From Sphingobacteriia bacterium (GTDB lineage: Bacteria; Bacteroidota; Bacteroidia; Chitinophagales; Chitinophagaceae): a stretch of 64,000 bases of DNA. The notes under the pieces are model-generated. The model saw only the letters and a program-made list of their open reading frames with translations. It was not told where the DNA came from and did no database searches. Each line of letters starts with the position of its first letter. Position 1 is the first letter of the stretch. A program made the position numbers and the translations under genes. The stretch is from contig JAFKLS010000019.1 in assembly GCA_017304675.1 (NCBI GenBank), positions 124,001-188,000 on the forward strand, given 5' to 3'. Positions 10,125-18,517 of the stretch are shown piece after piece.

Positions 10125-10718
10125 ATGACCCCTGAGAGAAGAAACAAATTGCTGAAAGTATTACAGCAACGCCAGGCCAATTTAACGGTGGTAATGGAAA
10201 ATGTACAGGACCCGCACAACATTTCGGCGGTAATGCGTACTTGCGATGCAGTGGGAATTCAGGATATTTATATACTTAATACCAAAATACCAAGGCACAA
10301 AAAATTTGGAGCAAAAAGCAGCAGCAGCGCTGCCAAATGGTTAACAGTACACCAGTTTGATGATTTGGATGCCTGTATAACTGCATTGCGGCAGCAGTAT
10401 AAAACTATTTTAACTACACACCTTTCTTCAGATGCGATTAGTTTACATGAGATAGATTTTACACAAAGTATTGCACTTGTTTTTGGCAATGAACACGAGG
10501 GTGTAAGCGATGCGTTAAGAAGAAAAGCAGATGGCAATTTTATCATTCCACAAATGGGTATTATACAGAGCCTCAATATTTCCGTAGCCTGTGCAGTAAC
10601 CATTTATGAGGCAATGCGCCAAAAGAAAAATGCAGGGCATTATGCAAACCCGTCGCTTAGTATGGAGAGAACGGACTCATTAATGAATGAATGGGGATTT
10701 GAAGAGAATGAAAAATGA
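10125..10718 (+). CDS. trmH: tRNA (guanosine-2'-O-)-methyltransferase of the TrmH/SpoU family
   Basis: The 197-aa product has the three SpoU motifs of knotted methyltransferases. Motif 1 is ENVQDPHNISAVMRTCDAVG near residues 24-43, motif 2 is LVFGNEHEGVSDALRRKADG, and motif 3 is IPQMGIIQSLNISVACAVTIYEA, which forms the trefoil knot and binds S-adenosylmethionine. The N-terminal TPERRNKLLKVLQQRQANLTVVMENV matches TrmH, which methylates G18 in the D-loop of tRNAs. It starts one nucleotide after the GNAT stop and its end lies 13 nt before the thioredoxin-like gene. A second SpoU enzyme (rlmB) lies at 15.7 kb. Confidence 0.9.
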   Translation: MTPERRNKLLKVLQQRQANLTVVMENVQDPHNISAVMRTCDAVGIQDIYILNTKIPRHKKFGAKSSSSAAKWLTVHQFDDLDACITALRQQYKTILTTHLSSDAISLHEIDFTQSIALVFGNEHEGVSDALRRKADGNFIIPQMGIIQSLNISVACAVTIYEAMRQKKNAGHYANPSLSMERTDSLMNEWGFEENEK

Positions 10719-10731
10719 AAATAATTCCACA

Positions 10732-11217
10732 ATGATTCGTAAAATCACGCTGGTAATTGTTACTGTTTTTTGTATACAATTATGCTTTTCTCAAAACATC
10801 AGAAAAATAAGGCTGGACGATATTGCTGCTTTGATGGATACTTCCACAACACCACTGATCATTAATTTTTGGGCAACCTGGTGCCAGCCCTGTGTACATG
10901 AAATACCCTGGTTTGAAAAAAATATAGAGGCTTTACAAGGCAAAAAAGTAAAGTTATTACTGGTGAACCTCGATTTTTTGCAGTATTATCCAAAAGCTAT
11001 TGCTGCTTTTGCCAAAGAGCACGGGTATCATTCAGAAATTGTTTGGCTGGAAGATATGAACAGGGAAGATTTCATTAAAAAGATAAGTAATCGGTATAGC
11101 GGCACTATTCCCATCTCCATACTGGTTAATAATGCCAGGCATTACCGCCGTTATTTTGAACAGCAGTTACCGGAAGAACGATTTAAACAGGAATTACAGA
11201 AACTGATAGAAAACTAA
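10732..11217 (+). CDS. Exported TlpA/thioredoxin-like protein
   Basis: A hydrophobic signal segment (MIRKITLVIVTVFCIQLCFSQ) is followed by a thioredoxin fold. The active site is in INFWATWCQPCVHEIPWFEK, a CxxC pair near residues 47-50, and a cis-proline region IPISILVN lies further on. The role is probably thiol-disulfide exchange in the periplasm. The reading frame is open further upstream (ATGs at 10687 and 10708, overlapping trmH). The start at 10732 was chosen because it places the signal peptide at the N-terminus. The 161-aa size is that of a single TlpA-like domain. It probably shares a transcript with trmH. Confidence 0.85.
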   Translation: MIRKITLVIVTVFCIQLCFSQNIRKIRLDDIAALMDTSTTPLIINFWATWCQPCVHEIPWFEKNIEALQGKKVKLLLVNLDFLQYYPKAIAAFAKEHGYHSEIVWLEDMNREDFIKKISNRYSGTIPISILVNNARHYRRYFEQQLPEERFKQELQKLIEN

Positions 11218-11266
11218 ATCAAACAAATAAGGCATTTTTTATTACATTTATTCTAAATATTTATGA

Positions 11267-11587
11267 ATGAAACTTACTATAAACCGAATTTGTATAGTTG
11301 TTTCCATGCTGCCTGTTCTATTGGCTGCCTGTATATACAATAATATCAGGCAAGAGGTATATACCAAAATATCTGGCAGTAATGGCATGCTGGTTTCACG
11401 TAACGTATTTATGCTATTGCTCATTATATTGGCTTTTGCAGGATACTATTTTTCTTTTTGGGCAGCCGGAAAATTTGCAAGTATAAGCACTGTTATAAAA
11501 CAACCCCTTTTAAGAGGGGTTATTAATGTGCTTTTTACTGTTTTATGCATCTGGCTTATTGTTAATAACCTGCAAAGCAATCTGTAA
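11267..11587 (+). CDS. Small three-helix membrane protein, function unknown
   Basis: The 106-aa product is not recognised. It has three hydrophobic segments: residues about 7-24 (ICIVVSMLPVLLAACIY), 46-68 (NVFMLLLIILAFAGYYFSFWAAG) and 84-100 (GVINVLFTVLCIWLIVNN). The loop between the first two is polar. It follows the thioredoxin-like gene by 49 nt on the same strand and converges with ribF. The coding character is supported by the regular hydrophobic pattern and an ATG start shortly after an AT-rich leader. No catalytic motif is visible. Confidence 0.7.
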   Translation: MKLTINRICIVVSMLPVLLAACIYNNIRQEVYTKISGSNGMLVSRNVFMLLLIILAFAGYYFSFWAAGKFASISTVIKQPLLRGVINVLFTVLCIWLIVNNLQSNL

Positions 11588-11627
11588 ATGCTTTCAGCAT
11601 TAATTGCAAACCATAGCATGAGCAGCA

Positions 11628-12611
11628 TTAATACGTCATGTTAAACAAGAGTTGCATTACTTCAGATCGATCTTTTGCCAATTGTTCTTTTAACGCTTCC
11701 AGCCCGTTAAAATGCATATCGCCACGTGTATAGCCACATACCTGAACCTGCAAGTCTTCTCCGTAAATATCTTCTGTAAAATCAAAAATATTAATTTCAA
11801 TTACCCTTCTTTTGCCATTTACTACCGGTCGACTCCCTATATACATCATGCCCTGTAAATCGTAAGCTGAAAGGGGGGCAGCAATATTATCATTCCCGTT
11901 ATTGCTTTTTGTTTCAACCCTTTTTATTTTAACTGCATACACTCCGTCTCCCGGTACCAGTTTTTCAGGGTCGTTGAGTTGCAGATTGGCGGTGGGGTAA
12001 CCAATGGTACGGCCTAACTGATCTCCCTTAATAACTCTTCCCTCAAAAAAATACGGATAGCCCAATAAACTGTTGGCTCCGGTTATATCGGCATGTAACA
12101 ATGCTTTGCGTATGGCTGTAGAACTAATGGTGGTTTCTTTTATGATGGCCGCATCAATTTCTTTTACTTTAAAATTATACCGGTGACCCAGGTGCTCTAA
12201 CAATTGGTAATTGCCGGTTCTGCCTTTTCCGAAACGATGATCGTAACCGATAATAATGGTATGAGGGTGAAATTTATTTACCAGAAAATCCTGTACATAT
12301 GCTTCTGCACTCAACGATGCAAAAGTATCATCAAAAGGAATGGTCACTAAATGCTCTATACCATATTGCTCCAATAAGGCAGCTTTTTCCTGGGCGGTAG
12401 ACAATAACAAAGTACCGCTTGTATCGCCAACAATTTTTCTGGGATGGGGATGAAAAGTAATTACTACGGTTTCTCCTTTTACAGCAATTGCTTCGGCTTT
12501 TAGTTGGCTGATGATTTTTTGATGGCCCAAATGCACCCCGTCGAACGTTCCAATGGTAATAACAGCATTGGTAAACCGGGGCAGGTTGTTCAAATCTTTA
12601 TACACATTCAT
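11628..12611 (-). CDS. ribF: Bifunctional riboflavin kinase / FAD synthetase
   Basis: RibF converts riboflavin to FMN and then FAD. The N-terminal adenylyltransferase half has GTFDGVHLGHQKII near residues 22-35, carrying the HxGH nucleotide-binding motif, and a second motif around GRTGNYQLLEHLG. The C-terminal flavokinase half begins near residue 190 with GRVIKGDQLGRTIGYPTANL, the PTAN motif being the kinase signature, and continues with PGDGVYAVKI. Length (327 aa) is slightly above the usual 310. It is divergent from purM with 76 nt between the two starts. Confidence 0.95.
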   Translation of the reverse strand: MNVYKDLNNLPRFTNAVITIGTFDGVHLGHQKIISQLKAEAIAVKGETVVITFHPHPRKIVGDTSGTLLLSTAQEKAALLEQYGIEHLVTIPFDDTFASLSAEAYVQDFLVNKFHPHTIIIGYDHRFGKGRTGNYQLLEHLGHRYNFKVKEIDAAIIKETTISSTAIRKALLHADITGANSLLGYPYFFEGRVIKGDQLGRTIGYPTANLQLNDPEKLVPGDGVYAVKIKRVETKSNNGNDNIAAPLSAYDLQGMMYIGSRPVVNGKRRVIEINIFDFTEDIYGEDLQVQVCGYTRGDMHFNGLEALKEQLAKDRSEVMQLLFNMTY

Positions 12612-12687
12612 ACAGGCGCAAAAATAAGCGAATGGTAAATAAGGTAGTGTTTGTTACTTTCGCAGCAAATCCATCAAATAATCATTC

Positions 12688-13857
12688 ATGTCTTTATATT
12701 CCAAACGGGGCGTGTCGGCTCAGAAAGAAGAAGTACATGCTGCCATTCAAAATTTAGATGCAGGCTTATATCCGTATGCGTTTTGCAAAATGTACCCCGA
12801 TTATTTGGGAGGAGATGAAGGGTATGTGAATATTTCTCATGCAGATGGTGCAGGCACCAAAAGCATTCTGGCTTATTTATACTGGAAAGAAACAGGCGAT
12901 TTGTCTGCATGGAGAGGGATTGCACAGGACGCCATTGCAATGAATTTAGATGATCTGCTTTGTGTAGGAGTTTGCGATAATATACTCTTCTCTTCTACAA
13001 TAGATAGGAATAAGAGTCTGATTAACGGGGATATTATTAAAGAAGTGATAGAAGGAACCCAGGCATTTTTTGATACCATGAAAGGCTTTGGTGTACACAT
13101 TCATTATCTTGGAGGGGAAACAGCCGATGTGGGAGATGTGGTACGAACCATTGCTGTAAATGGTACCATGACAGCCCGCTGGAGAAAAGACCGGTTAATC
13201 ACCAATGAAAAAATAAGAAGCGGTAATGTAATTGTTGGATTTGCTTCATACGGCAAAGCCAGTTATGAAACAGATTATAACAGCGGATTGGGCAGTAATG
13301 GCCTTACAAGTGCCCGCCACGATGTTTTGAACAAACACTATGCAAACCATTATAAAGAAACTTACGAAAATAGTTTAAGCAACGAAGTAGTGTATATTGG
13401 CAAGAACAGTATAACCGATACTTTGCATATTGATGGTACTACCCATACAATAGGTAAACTATTGCTTTCACCCACCAGAACCTATGCGCCGTTAATGAAG
13501 ATATTACTTAATGAATATTTTGAAAATATTTATGGTGTAATTCATTGCAGCGGAGGCGGGCAAACCAAGTGTATGAAGTATTTGCCGGGGCCTTTTAAAA
13601 TTGTGAAAGATAATTTATTTGAGATACCACCCGTATTTCAATTGATACAATCTAACTCAGGGGCCGACTATAAAGAAATGTACCAGGTATTTAACATGGG
13701 GCACCGGCTGGAAATTTTCACTGATGAAAAAACAGCCGATAAAATGATTGCAATAGCAGCTTCATTTAACATTGAAGCAAAAATAATTGGCAGGGTAGAA
13801 GCATCTGCAACAAAATCGCTCCAACTGAAGGGCAGTTTTGGTGAAGTTGTTTATTAA
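12688..13857 (+). CDS. purM: AIR synthase-related protein, probable phosphoribosylformylglycinamidine cyclo-ligase
   Basis: PurM closes the imidazole ring of aminoimidazole ribotide in purine synthesis. The ATP-binding region of the family is seen as ISHADGAGTKSILAYLYWKE near residues 50-70, followed by DAIAMNLDDLLCVG and HYLGGETADVGDVV. Later blocks are GFASYGKASYETDYNSGLGSNGLTSARHD and IHCSGGGQTKCMKYLPG. At 389 aa it is longer than the E. coli enzyme (345 aa) and diverged in the first motif, as I recall for Bacteroidota homologues. No other purine gene is near. I am confident in the family and less so that this is the only PurM of the cell. Confidence 0.85.
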   Translation: MSLYSKRGVSAQKEEVHAAIQNLDAGLYPYAFCKMYPDYLGGDEGYVNISHADGAGTKSILAYLYWKETGDLSAWRGIAQDAIAMNLDDLLCVGVCDNILFSSTIDRNKSLINGDIIKEVIEGTQAFFDTMKGFGVHIHYLGGETADVGDVVRTIAVNGTMTARWRKDRLITNEKIRSGNVIVGFASYGKASYETDYNSGLGSNGLTSARHDVLNKHYANHYKETYENSLSNEVVYIGKNSITDTLHIDGTTHTIGKLLLSPTRTYAPLMKILLNEYFENIYGVIHCSGGGQTKCMKYLPGPFKIVKDNLFEIPPVFQLIQSNSGADYKEMYQVFNMGHRLEIFTDEKTADKMIAIAASFNIEAKIIGRVEASATKSLQLKGSFGEVVY

Positions 13858-13940
13858 AAGTAAAAATCATAGAAGGCAATAAGATTTTTAGCAAAGCGTT
13901 CATACCTTTATTTATAAAACCAACGGATAAAATAAGAGTT

Positions 13941-14639
13941 ATGGCAGAAGCAGTTGTATCACTTAAAAACGTAAATATTTATCAGGGCGCTAATCTGATA
14001 CTGCAAAATGTAAACTTTACTGTTTCAAAAGGCGAGTTTGTATACCTTGTAGGTAAAACAGGAACAGGGAAAAGCAGCCTGCTAAAAACGCTTTATGGAG
14101 AATTGTCTTTAAAAGAAGGTACTGCTGCCGTGGTAGGTTTCGACCTGAAGGGGATGGATTGGAAAAAAGTACCCTTTTTAAGAAGAAACCTTGGTGTAGT
14201 ATTCCAGGATTTTCAATTGCTTACAGACAGGAATGTGCATGAAAACCTGAAATTTGTTTTGAAAGCCACCGGCTGGAAAGATGAAAGGTTAATGGAAGAA
14301 AAAATAAACGATGTATTGGATAAAGTAGGCCTGAAGAGTAAAGGCTTTAAAATGCCCTTTGAAATGAGTGGCGGAGAACAGCAACGTGTAGATATTGCAA
14401 GGGCATTATTGAATTCTCCCAAACTGATCCTGGCCGACGAGCCTACTGGTAACCTTGATCCTGAAACAAGTGATGAAATCATGCAATTGCTCTTCCAGAT
14501 ATCCAAAGACTATGGAACCGCCGTTATTATGGCTACCCACGATTTTATAGTGATCAATCGTTATCCTTCACGCATGTTAAAAACTGAATTGGGAAAAGTA
14601 ATAGATAGTGCAGCAGTTACGGAACAACATGAATATTAA
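13941..14639 (+). CDS. ftsE: FtsE-like cell division ABC ATPase
   Basis: The 232-aa ATPase carries Walker A ([18 protein letters not shown], near residues 36-53), the Q-loop [16 protein letters not shown], the signature [17 protein letters not shown] and Walker [17 protein letters not shown]. The F-Q-D-F-x-L-L Q-loop and overall similarity point to FtsE, which with the membrane partner FtsX controls peptidoglycan hydrolases at the septum. The neighbour is not ftsX: the stop codon overlaps a GNAT gene by 11 nt. FtsX is presumably encoded elsewhere. LolD-type exporters are the main alternative. Confidence 0.85.
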   Translation: MAEAVVSLKNVNIYQGANLILQNVNFTVSKGEFVYLVGKTGTGKSSLLKTLYGELSLKEGTAAVVGFDLKGMDWKKVPFLRRNLGVVFQDFQLLTDRNVHENLKFVLKATGWKDERLMEEKINDVLDKVGLKSKGFKMPFEMSGGEQQRVDIARALLNSPKLILADEPTGNLDPETSDEIMQLLFQISKDYGTAVIMATHDFIVINRYPSRMLKTELGKVIDSAAVTEQHEY

Positions 14640-15141
14640 ACAACTGTTTATAGAAAACAGTAAGGAACTGGCAGTTCTTTGCAGGGAAACATTTATAGAT
14701 ACTTATGCAGCTTACAATACTGCAGAAGATATGCTACAATATATAGAAAGCCACTTTACCAATGAAACCATTGAACAAGAACTGCAACTGGCAGGAGTTT
14801 TATTTTATGGGATTTATGATGCAGGTGATCTCGTTGCGTATACAAAAATAAATACCAATTCTTTCTGTAAAACTGCGCCACAGCTTTTACTGGCAGAAGT
14901 GGCAAGATTGTATGTTAAACCATCTTTCCAACATAAAAAATTAGGCTCTGTACTTATTCAACATATATTTTCAATAACAAAGCAATTACAGAAGCAGGGT
15001 ATCTGGTTAGGCGTATGGCAAAAAAATACCAGAGCCATTGCATTTTACGAGAAACACGGGTTTACAAAAAACGGCGTCACACAATTTTTATTAGGCGGAG
15101 ATGTACAAGATGATTGGATTATGTTGAAGTTATTACCTTAG
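14629..15141 (+). CDS. GNAT family N-acetyltransferase
   Basis: The 170-aa product reads as a GNAT enzyme. The central acetyl-CoA-binding strand-loop is LLLAEVARLYVKPSFQHKKLGSVLIQHIFSI, followed by GIWLGVWQKNTRAIAFYEKHGFTKNG, a classic C-terminal GNAT block. The start at 14629 (MNIKQLF) overlaps the last 11 nt of ftsE, suggesting translational coupling. An ATG 21 nt earlier is also in frame but adds only a short non-conserved extension. The substrate is unknown. The end is 6 nt before the following Nudix gene. Confidence 0.85.
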   Translation: MNIKQLFIENSKELAVLCRETFIDTYAAYNTAEDMLQYIESHFTNETIEQELQLAGVLFYGIYDAGDLVAYTKINTNSFCKTAPQLLLAEVARLYVKPSFQHKKLGSVLIQHIFSITKQLQKQGIWLGVWQKNTRAIAFYEKHGFTKNGVTQFLLGGDVQDDWIMLKLLP

Positions 15142-15147
15142 CAAACT

Positions 15148-15711
15148 ATGCAGGCAGAAATAAACCCTTGGAAAATAATTGATGAAGCATTAGTGTATGA
15201 TAATAAGTTTATATCATTAACACATTACAACATAATTAACCCTTCGGGAAATAAAGGCATTTATGGCAAAGTGCATTTTAAAAATATAGCAATGGGAATT
15301 ATTCCCGTAGATACGGAAGGGAATACTTACCTCGTTGGCCAATATCGCTTTACATTAAACCAATATAGTTGGGAAATACCGGAAGGTGGTTGCCCTTTTA
15401 ATGAAGAACCTTTGGAAGGCGCCAAAAGAGAGTTACTGGAAGAAACAGGATTGGTAGCTGCTCACTGGCATGTATTGGGGAAATCATATTTATCCAACTC
15501 TGTTTCAGACGAAATGGCCATTGCCTATGTAGCAACAGGTTTGTTGCAAATGCAGGCACAGCCTGAAGATACGGAGCAGTTACAAATAAAAAAGGTTTCT
15601 TTGGAAAAGGCGTTTGATATGGTAAACAGTGGAGAAATCAGCGATGCACTATCTGTAATGGCTTTACAAAAACTGCAACTGTTATTGTTGCAACATAAAA
15701 TTAAATTCTAA
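15148..15711 (+). CDS. Nudix hydrolase (ADP-ribose pyrophosphatase-like)
   Basis: The Nudix box is complete at about residues 80-102: GGCPFNEEPLEGAKRELLEE followed by TGL, fitting GX5EX7REUXEEXGU. It is preceded by YSWEIPEG, typical of the ADP-ribose pyrophosphatase group, which cleaves nucleoside diphosphate sugars to nucleoside monophosphate and sugar phosphate with Mg2+. The 187-aa length fits a single-domain enzyme. Its stop codon overlaps the rlmB start by one nucleotide (TAATG), so the two are likely co-translated. The real substrate is not readable. Confidence 0.88.
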   Translation: MQAEINPWKIIDEALVYDNKFISLTHYNIINPSGNKGIYGKVHFKNIAMGIIPVDTEGNTYLVGQYRFTLNQYSWEIPEGGCPFNEEPLEGAKRELLEETGLVAAHWHVLGKSYLSNSVSDEMAIAYVATGLLQMQAQPEDTEQLQIKKVSLEKAFDMVNSGEISDALSVMALQKLQLLLLQHKIKF

Positions 15712-16490
15712 TGAAACCAGGATATCATCATAAATTCAAATCGAACAATGCGCCTGCAAAAAATAAAAACCTGATCATTGGCCGCCAGCCATTGATAGAG
15801 GCACTTCAATCGGGCAGAGCTATCGACAAAATATTATTGCAAAAAAATGCCGGCGGAGAAGTGATTGATGAGATACGAAGCCTGGCCAAACAATACCAGG
15901 TGCCGATACAGGTAGTGCCTGTAGAAAAACTGAACAGTCTTACTAAAGCTGCACACCAGGGCATTGTTGCATTTGCAGCATTAGTGCGTTACATGAATTT
16001 GCAGGAAGTGATAGATTTTGTGGTAAGCAAAGGACAAACACCTTTGTTTCTGTTGCTGGATGGTGTAACCGATGTACGCAATATTGGTGCCATTGCCAGA
16101 ACTGCTGTTTGTACAGGAGCGCAGGCTTTGATTATACCCGATAAAGGAGTTGGTGCTTTAAACGAAGAAGCCATGAAAAGTAGTGCAGGAGCCCTTGAAC
16201 ACATCCATATTTGCAGGGTAAATAGTTTGATGAAAGCAGTTGACGAATTGCATCTTAACGGTATTAAGGTATTTGCCAGTGAAATGACTGCCACTACCAG
16301 GATATTTGAATTAAATCTTACCGAACCATGCGCTATTGTAATGGGCGGAGAAGAGAAAGGTGTTTATCCTGCCCTGATGAAAATATGCGACACTGCTTTT
16401 CAAATACCTATGCCTGGAAAATTTGAAAGCCTGAATGTTTCCGTTGCAGCGGGGATGATCTTGTATGAAACAATGAAACAGAGAACCTAA
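15711..16490 (+). CDS. rlmB: 23S rRNA (guanosine-2'-O-)-methyltransferase RlmB-like
   Basis: The 259-aa product has an N-terminal substrate-binding subdomain (LIIGRQPLIEALQSGRAIDKILLQ, near residues 21-44) and a C-terminal SpoU knotted methyltransferase domain. The three motifs are LLDGVTDVRNIGAIARTA, IVMGGEEKGVYPALM and IPMPGKFESLNVSVAAGMIL. This two-domain layout matches RlmB, which methylates G2251 of 23S rRNA. A short lysine-rich N-terminus (KPGYHHKFKSNNAPAKNKN) precedes the domain. TrmH-like rRNA or tRNA relatives are an alternative. It ends the plus-strand run that begins at ftsE. Confidence 0.9.
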   Translation: MKPGYHHKFKSNNAPAKNKNLIIGRQPLIEALQSGRAIDKILLQKNAGGEVIDEIRSLAKQYQVPIQVVPVEKLNSLTKAAHQGIVAFAALVRYMNLQEVIDFVVSKGQTPLFLLLDGVTDVRNIGAIARTAVCTGAQALIIPDKGVGALNEEAMKSSAGALEHIHICRVNSLMKAVDELHLNGIKVFASEMTATTRIFELNLTEPCAIVMGGEEKGVYPALMKICDTAFQIPMPGKFESLNVSVAAGMILYETMKQRT

Positions 16491-16510
16491 AACTATCCAT
16501 ATCTTTTCTA

Positions 16511-16672
16511 TTACATATCTTCTTCAAAAATATTGGAACCTGTTTCTTTATTTACGATTAATTGATAATAGCACAACAATGTTTGAATAAAAAGATAAGA
16601 CTTATACGGTAGTTTTTTTGTCGTGCAAAATCGTTTTATCTCTTCTGTTATTTCTTTAGGAATATCTACAAA
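16511..16672 (-). pseudogene. Possible gene remnant (open frame without start codon) in the rlmB-SulP gap
   Basis: The 306-nt gap between rlmB and the SulP gene contains one minus-strand frame of 53 codons ending in TAA at 16511. It reads protein-like: DIPKEITEEIKRFCTTKKL, then PYKSYLFIQTLLCYYQLIV, then NKETGSNIFEEDM. There is no ATG, GTG or TTG at a sensible place; the frame is closed upstream by TGA at 16673-16675. The alternation of charged and hydrophobic residues argues for coding origin, so it may be the decayed 3' end of a lost gene. It may equally be chance in AT-rich DNA. I do not recognise it. Nothing else is seen in this gap. Confidence 0.3.
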
Positions 16673-16796
16673 TCAAAAAAAAATAACCGCACAACAGATT
16701 CCTGCTGGCACAATTACCCAAAATAGTAAAACGTAAATTCCTTATCTTACTATACAATTGTGATATTGTTTAGTGTGATCTGTTAAATGTTTTTGT

Positions 16797-18509
16797 ATGC
16801 CATTACAAACGCCACCAATAAGCAGCCGCATAAAATCTTTTATCCCCATTTTACAATGGATGCCTGCATACTCCGTTAATTTTTTAAAGTGGGATGTAGT
16901 TGCCGGCATAACACTTGCCTCATTTGTTTTGCCAGAATCTATGGCCTACGCTACGCTGGCCGGCGTACCTGCTTATTACGGCATTTATTGTTGTTTGGTT
17001 GGTGGACTTTTTTTTGCATTGTTCACTTCATCAAAACATGTGGCTATAGGGCCTACTTCTGCCATTTCGTTAATGATTGGCTCTACCGTGGCGGCAATGG
17101 CAGCAGGCGATACACATAAATGGCTATCTATCGTATCGCTGGTAACATTATCCTGCGCCGCTATTTATTTTATTGCTTTTTTATTCAGGCTTAGTTCATT
17201 GGTAAACTTTATCAGCGATAGTATTTTATTGGGTTTTAAGGCGGGGGCCGCTTTATCTATTATTTCAACACAATTACCCAAATTATTTGGTATTGAAGGG
17301 GGTGGTGGCGATTTTTTTAGCAGGATATGGAATATGGTACAGCACTTACCGCAAACGAATATCTATGTATTAGGTTTTGGTTTGCTCAGCCTGTTTTTAT
17401 TGTTACTGGGAGACCGTTTATTTCCGGGTAAACCCATTTCTATTATAGTGGTTATTCTTTCAATTATAGTGTTATCTGTAACAGGCTGGTCTCAATTGGG
17501 CATACGTATAACAGGTGCTATACCCGGTGGACTTCCCTCTGTTCAATTACCCTCTTTCAACCTGCAGGAAATTAATGGTGTGCTGGAATTGGCTTTTGCC
17601 TGTTGCTTGATGGGATATATTGAAAGTATATCTGCAGCCAAAACATTTGCCAGCAAGAACGGTTATGATATTGATCCCAGGCAGGAACTTTTTTCTTTAA
17701 GTATGGCAAACATAGCAGCTACTTTCTTTAGTGCTTATGTGGTATCTGGCGGTTTATCGCAATCAACCGTAAATGAAAAATCAGGGGCAAAAACACCTAT
17801 GTCGCTTATTGTGTGTTCATTTACGTTATGTATACTGCTTTTATGCTTTACAGGATTATTGCATAACCTGCCCGAAGTAATTCTTGCAGTAATTGTAGTG
17901 CATGCTGTTGCAGGTTTAATACGAATAAAAGAACTGAAGAGAATGTACTATCTCAGTAAGCTGGAGTTTGGTGTGGCATTGATTGCTGTAATAGGTGTGT
18001 TAACATTCGGTATTTTAAAGGGTGTAATGATTGCCGTAGTAGGTTCTCTTGTATTCCTGATCATCAGAATATCGAGGCCGCACGTAGCCGTTCTCGGCAG
18101 GATAGGGAATACGGATATTTTTTCTGATATTGAAAGGCATCCCGATAATACAACTATCCCCGGCATCCTCATACTTCGTATAGAAGCATCTATCCTTTAT
18201 TTTAATGCAGAACATATTCAAGATCGTATAAAAGAAATTATGGAGCAGTATCCCGGTGAAATAAGGATGGTAATATTAGATCTTTCTCCATCTTTCTATG
18301 TAGATGTTTCCGGTTCAAGTATGCTGTTGCAGCTTTCTGAAAAATTAAAATTAAAAGGGATACCATTAAAAATAGTTGAAGCCTTGTCTACCGTAAGGGA
18401 TATCTTGCGAAAGCAGGGGATGGAAGAGGTTATTGGAAAAATCAGCAGGAAGGTTTCTATACAGGATGCTATTGAAGCATTCAATCAATCAAATAAATCA
18501 TTAGATTAA
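16797..18509 (+). CDS. SulP family anion (sulfate/bicarbonate) transporter with STAS domain
   Basis: The 570-aa protein has the SulP transporter fold. The family signature LASFVLPESMAYATLAGVPA lies near residues 40-59 in the first membrane helices, GPTSAISLMIGSTVAAMAAG follows near 84-103, and about a dozen hydrophobic segments extend to about residue 425. A cytosolic STAS domain occupies about 440-555 with the helix-capping stretch ILDLSPSFYVDVSGSSMLLQL. It would carry sulfate, bicarbonate or another anion in symport; no carbonic anhydrase or sulfate-assimilation gene lies nearby to decide. It is followed 8 nt later by the MBL-fold gene. Confidence 0.92.
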   Translation: MPLQTPPISSRIKSFIPILQWMPAYSVNFLKWDVVAGITLASFVLPESMAYATLAGVPAYYGIYCCLVGGLFFALFTSSKHVAIGPTSAISLMIGSTVAAMAAGDTHKWLSIVSLVTLSCAAIYFIAFLFRLSSLVNFISDSILLGFKAGAALSIISTQLPKLFGIEGGGGDFFSRIWNMVQHLPQTNIYVLGFGLLSLFLLLLGDRLFPGKPISIIVVILSIIVLSVTGWSQLGIRITGAIPGGLPSVQLPSFNLQEINGVLELAFACCLMGYIESISAAKTFASKNGYDIDPRQELFSLSMANIAATFFSAYVVSGGLSQSTVNEKSGAKTPMSLIVCSFTLCILLLCFTGLLHNLPEVILAVIVVHAVAGLIRIKELKRMYYLSKLEFGVALIAVIGVLTFGILKGVMIAVVGSLVFLIIRISRPHVAVLGRIGNTDIFSDIERHPDNTTIPGILILRIEASILYFNAEHIQDRIKEIMEQYPGEIRMVILDLSPSFYVDVSGSSMLLQLSEKLKLKGIPLKIVEALSTVRDILRKQGMEEVIGKISRKVSIQDAIEAFNQSNKSLD

Positions 18510-18517
18510 AACAACAT

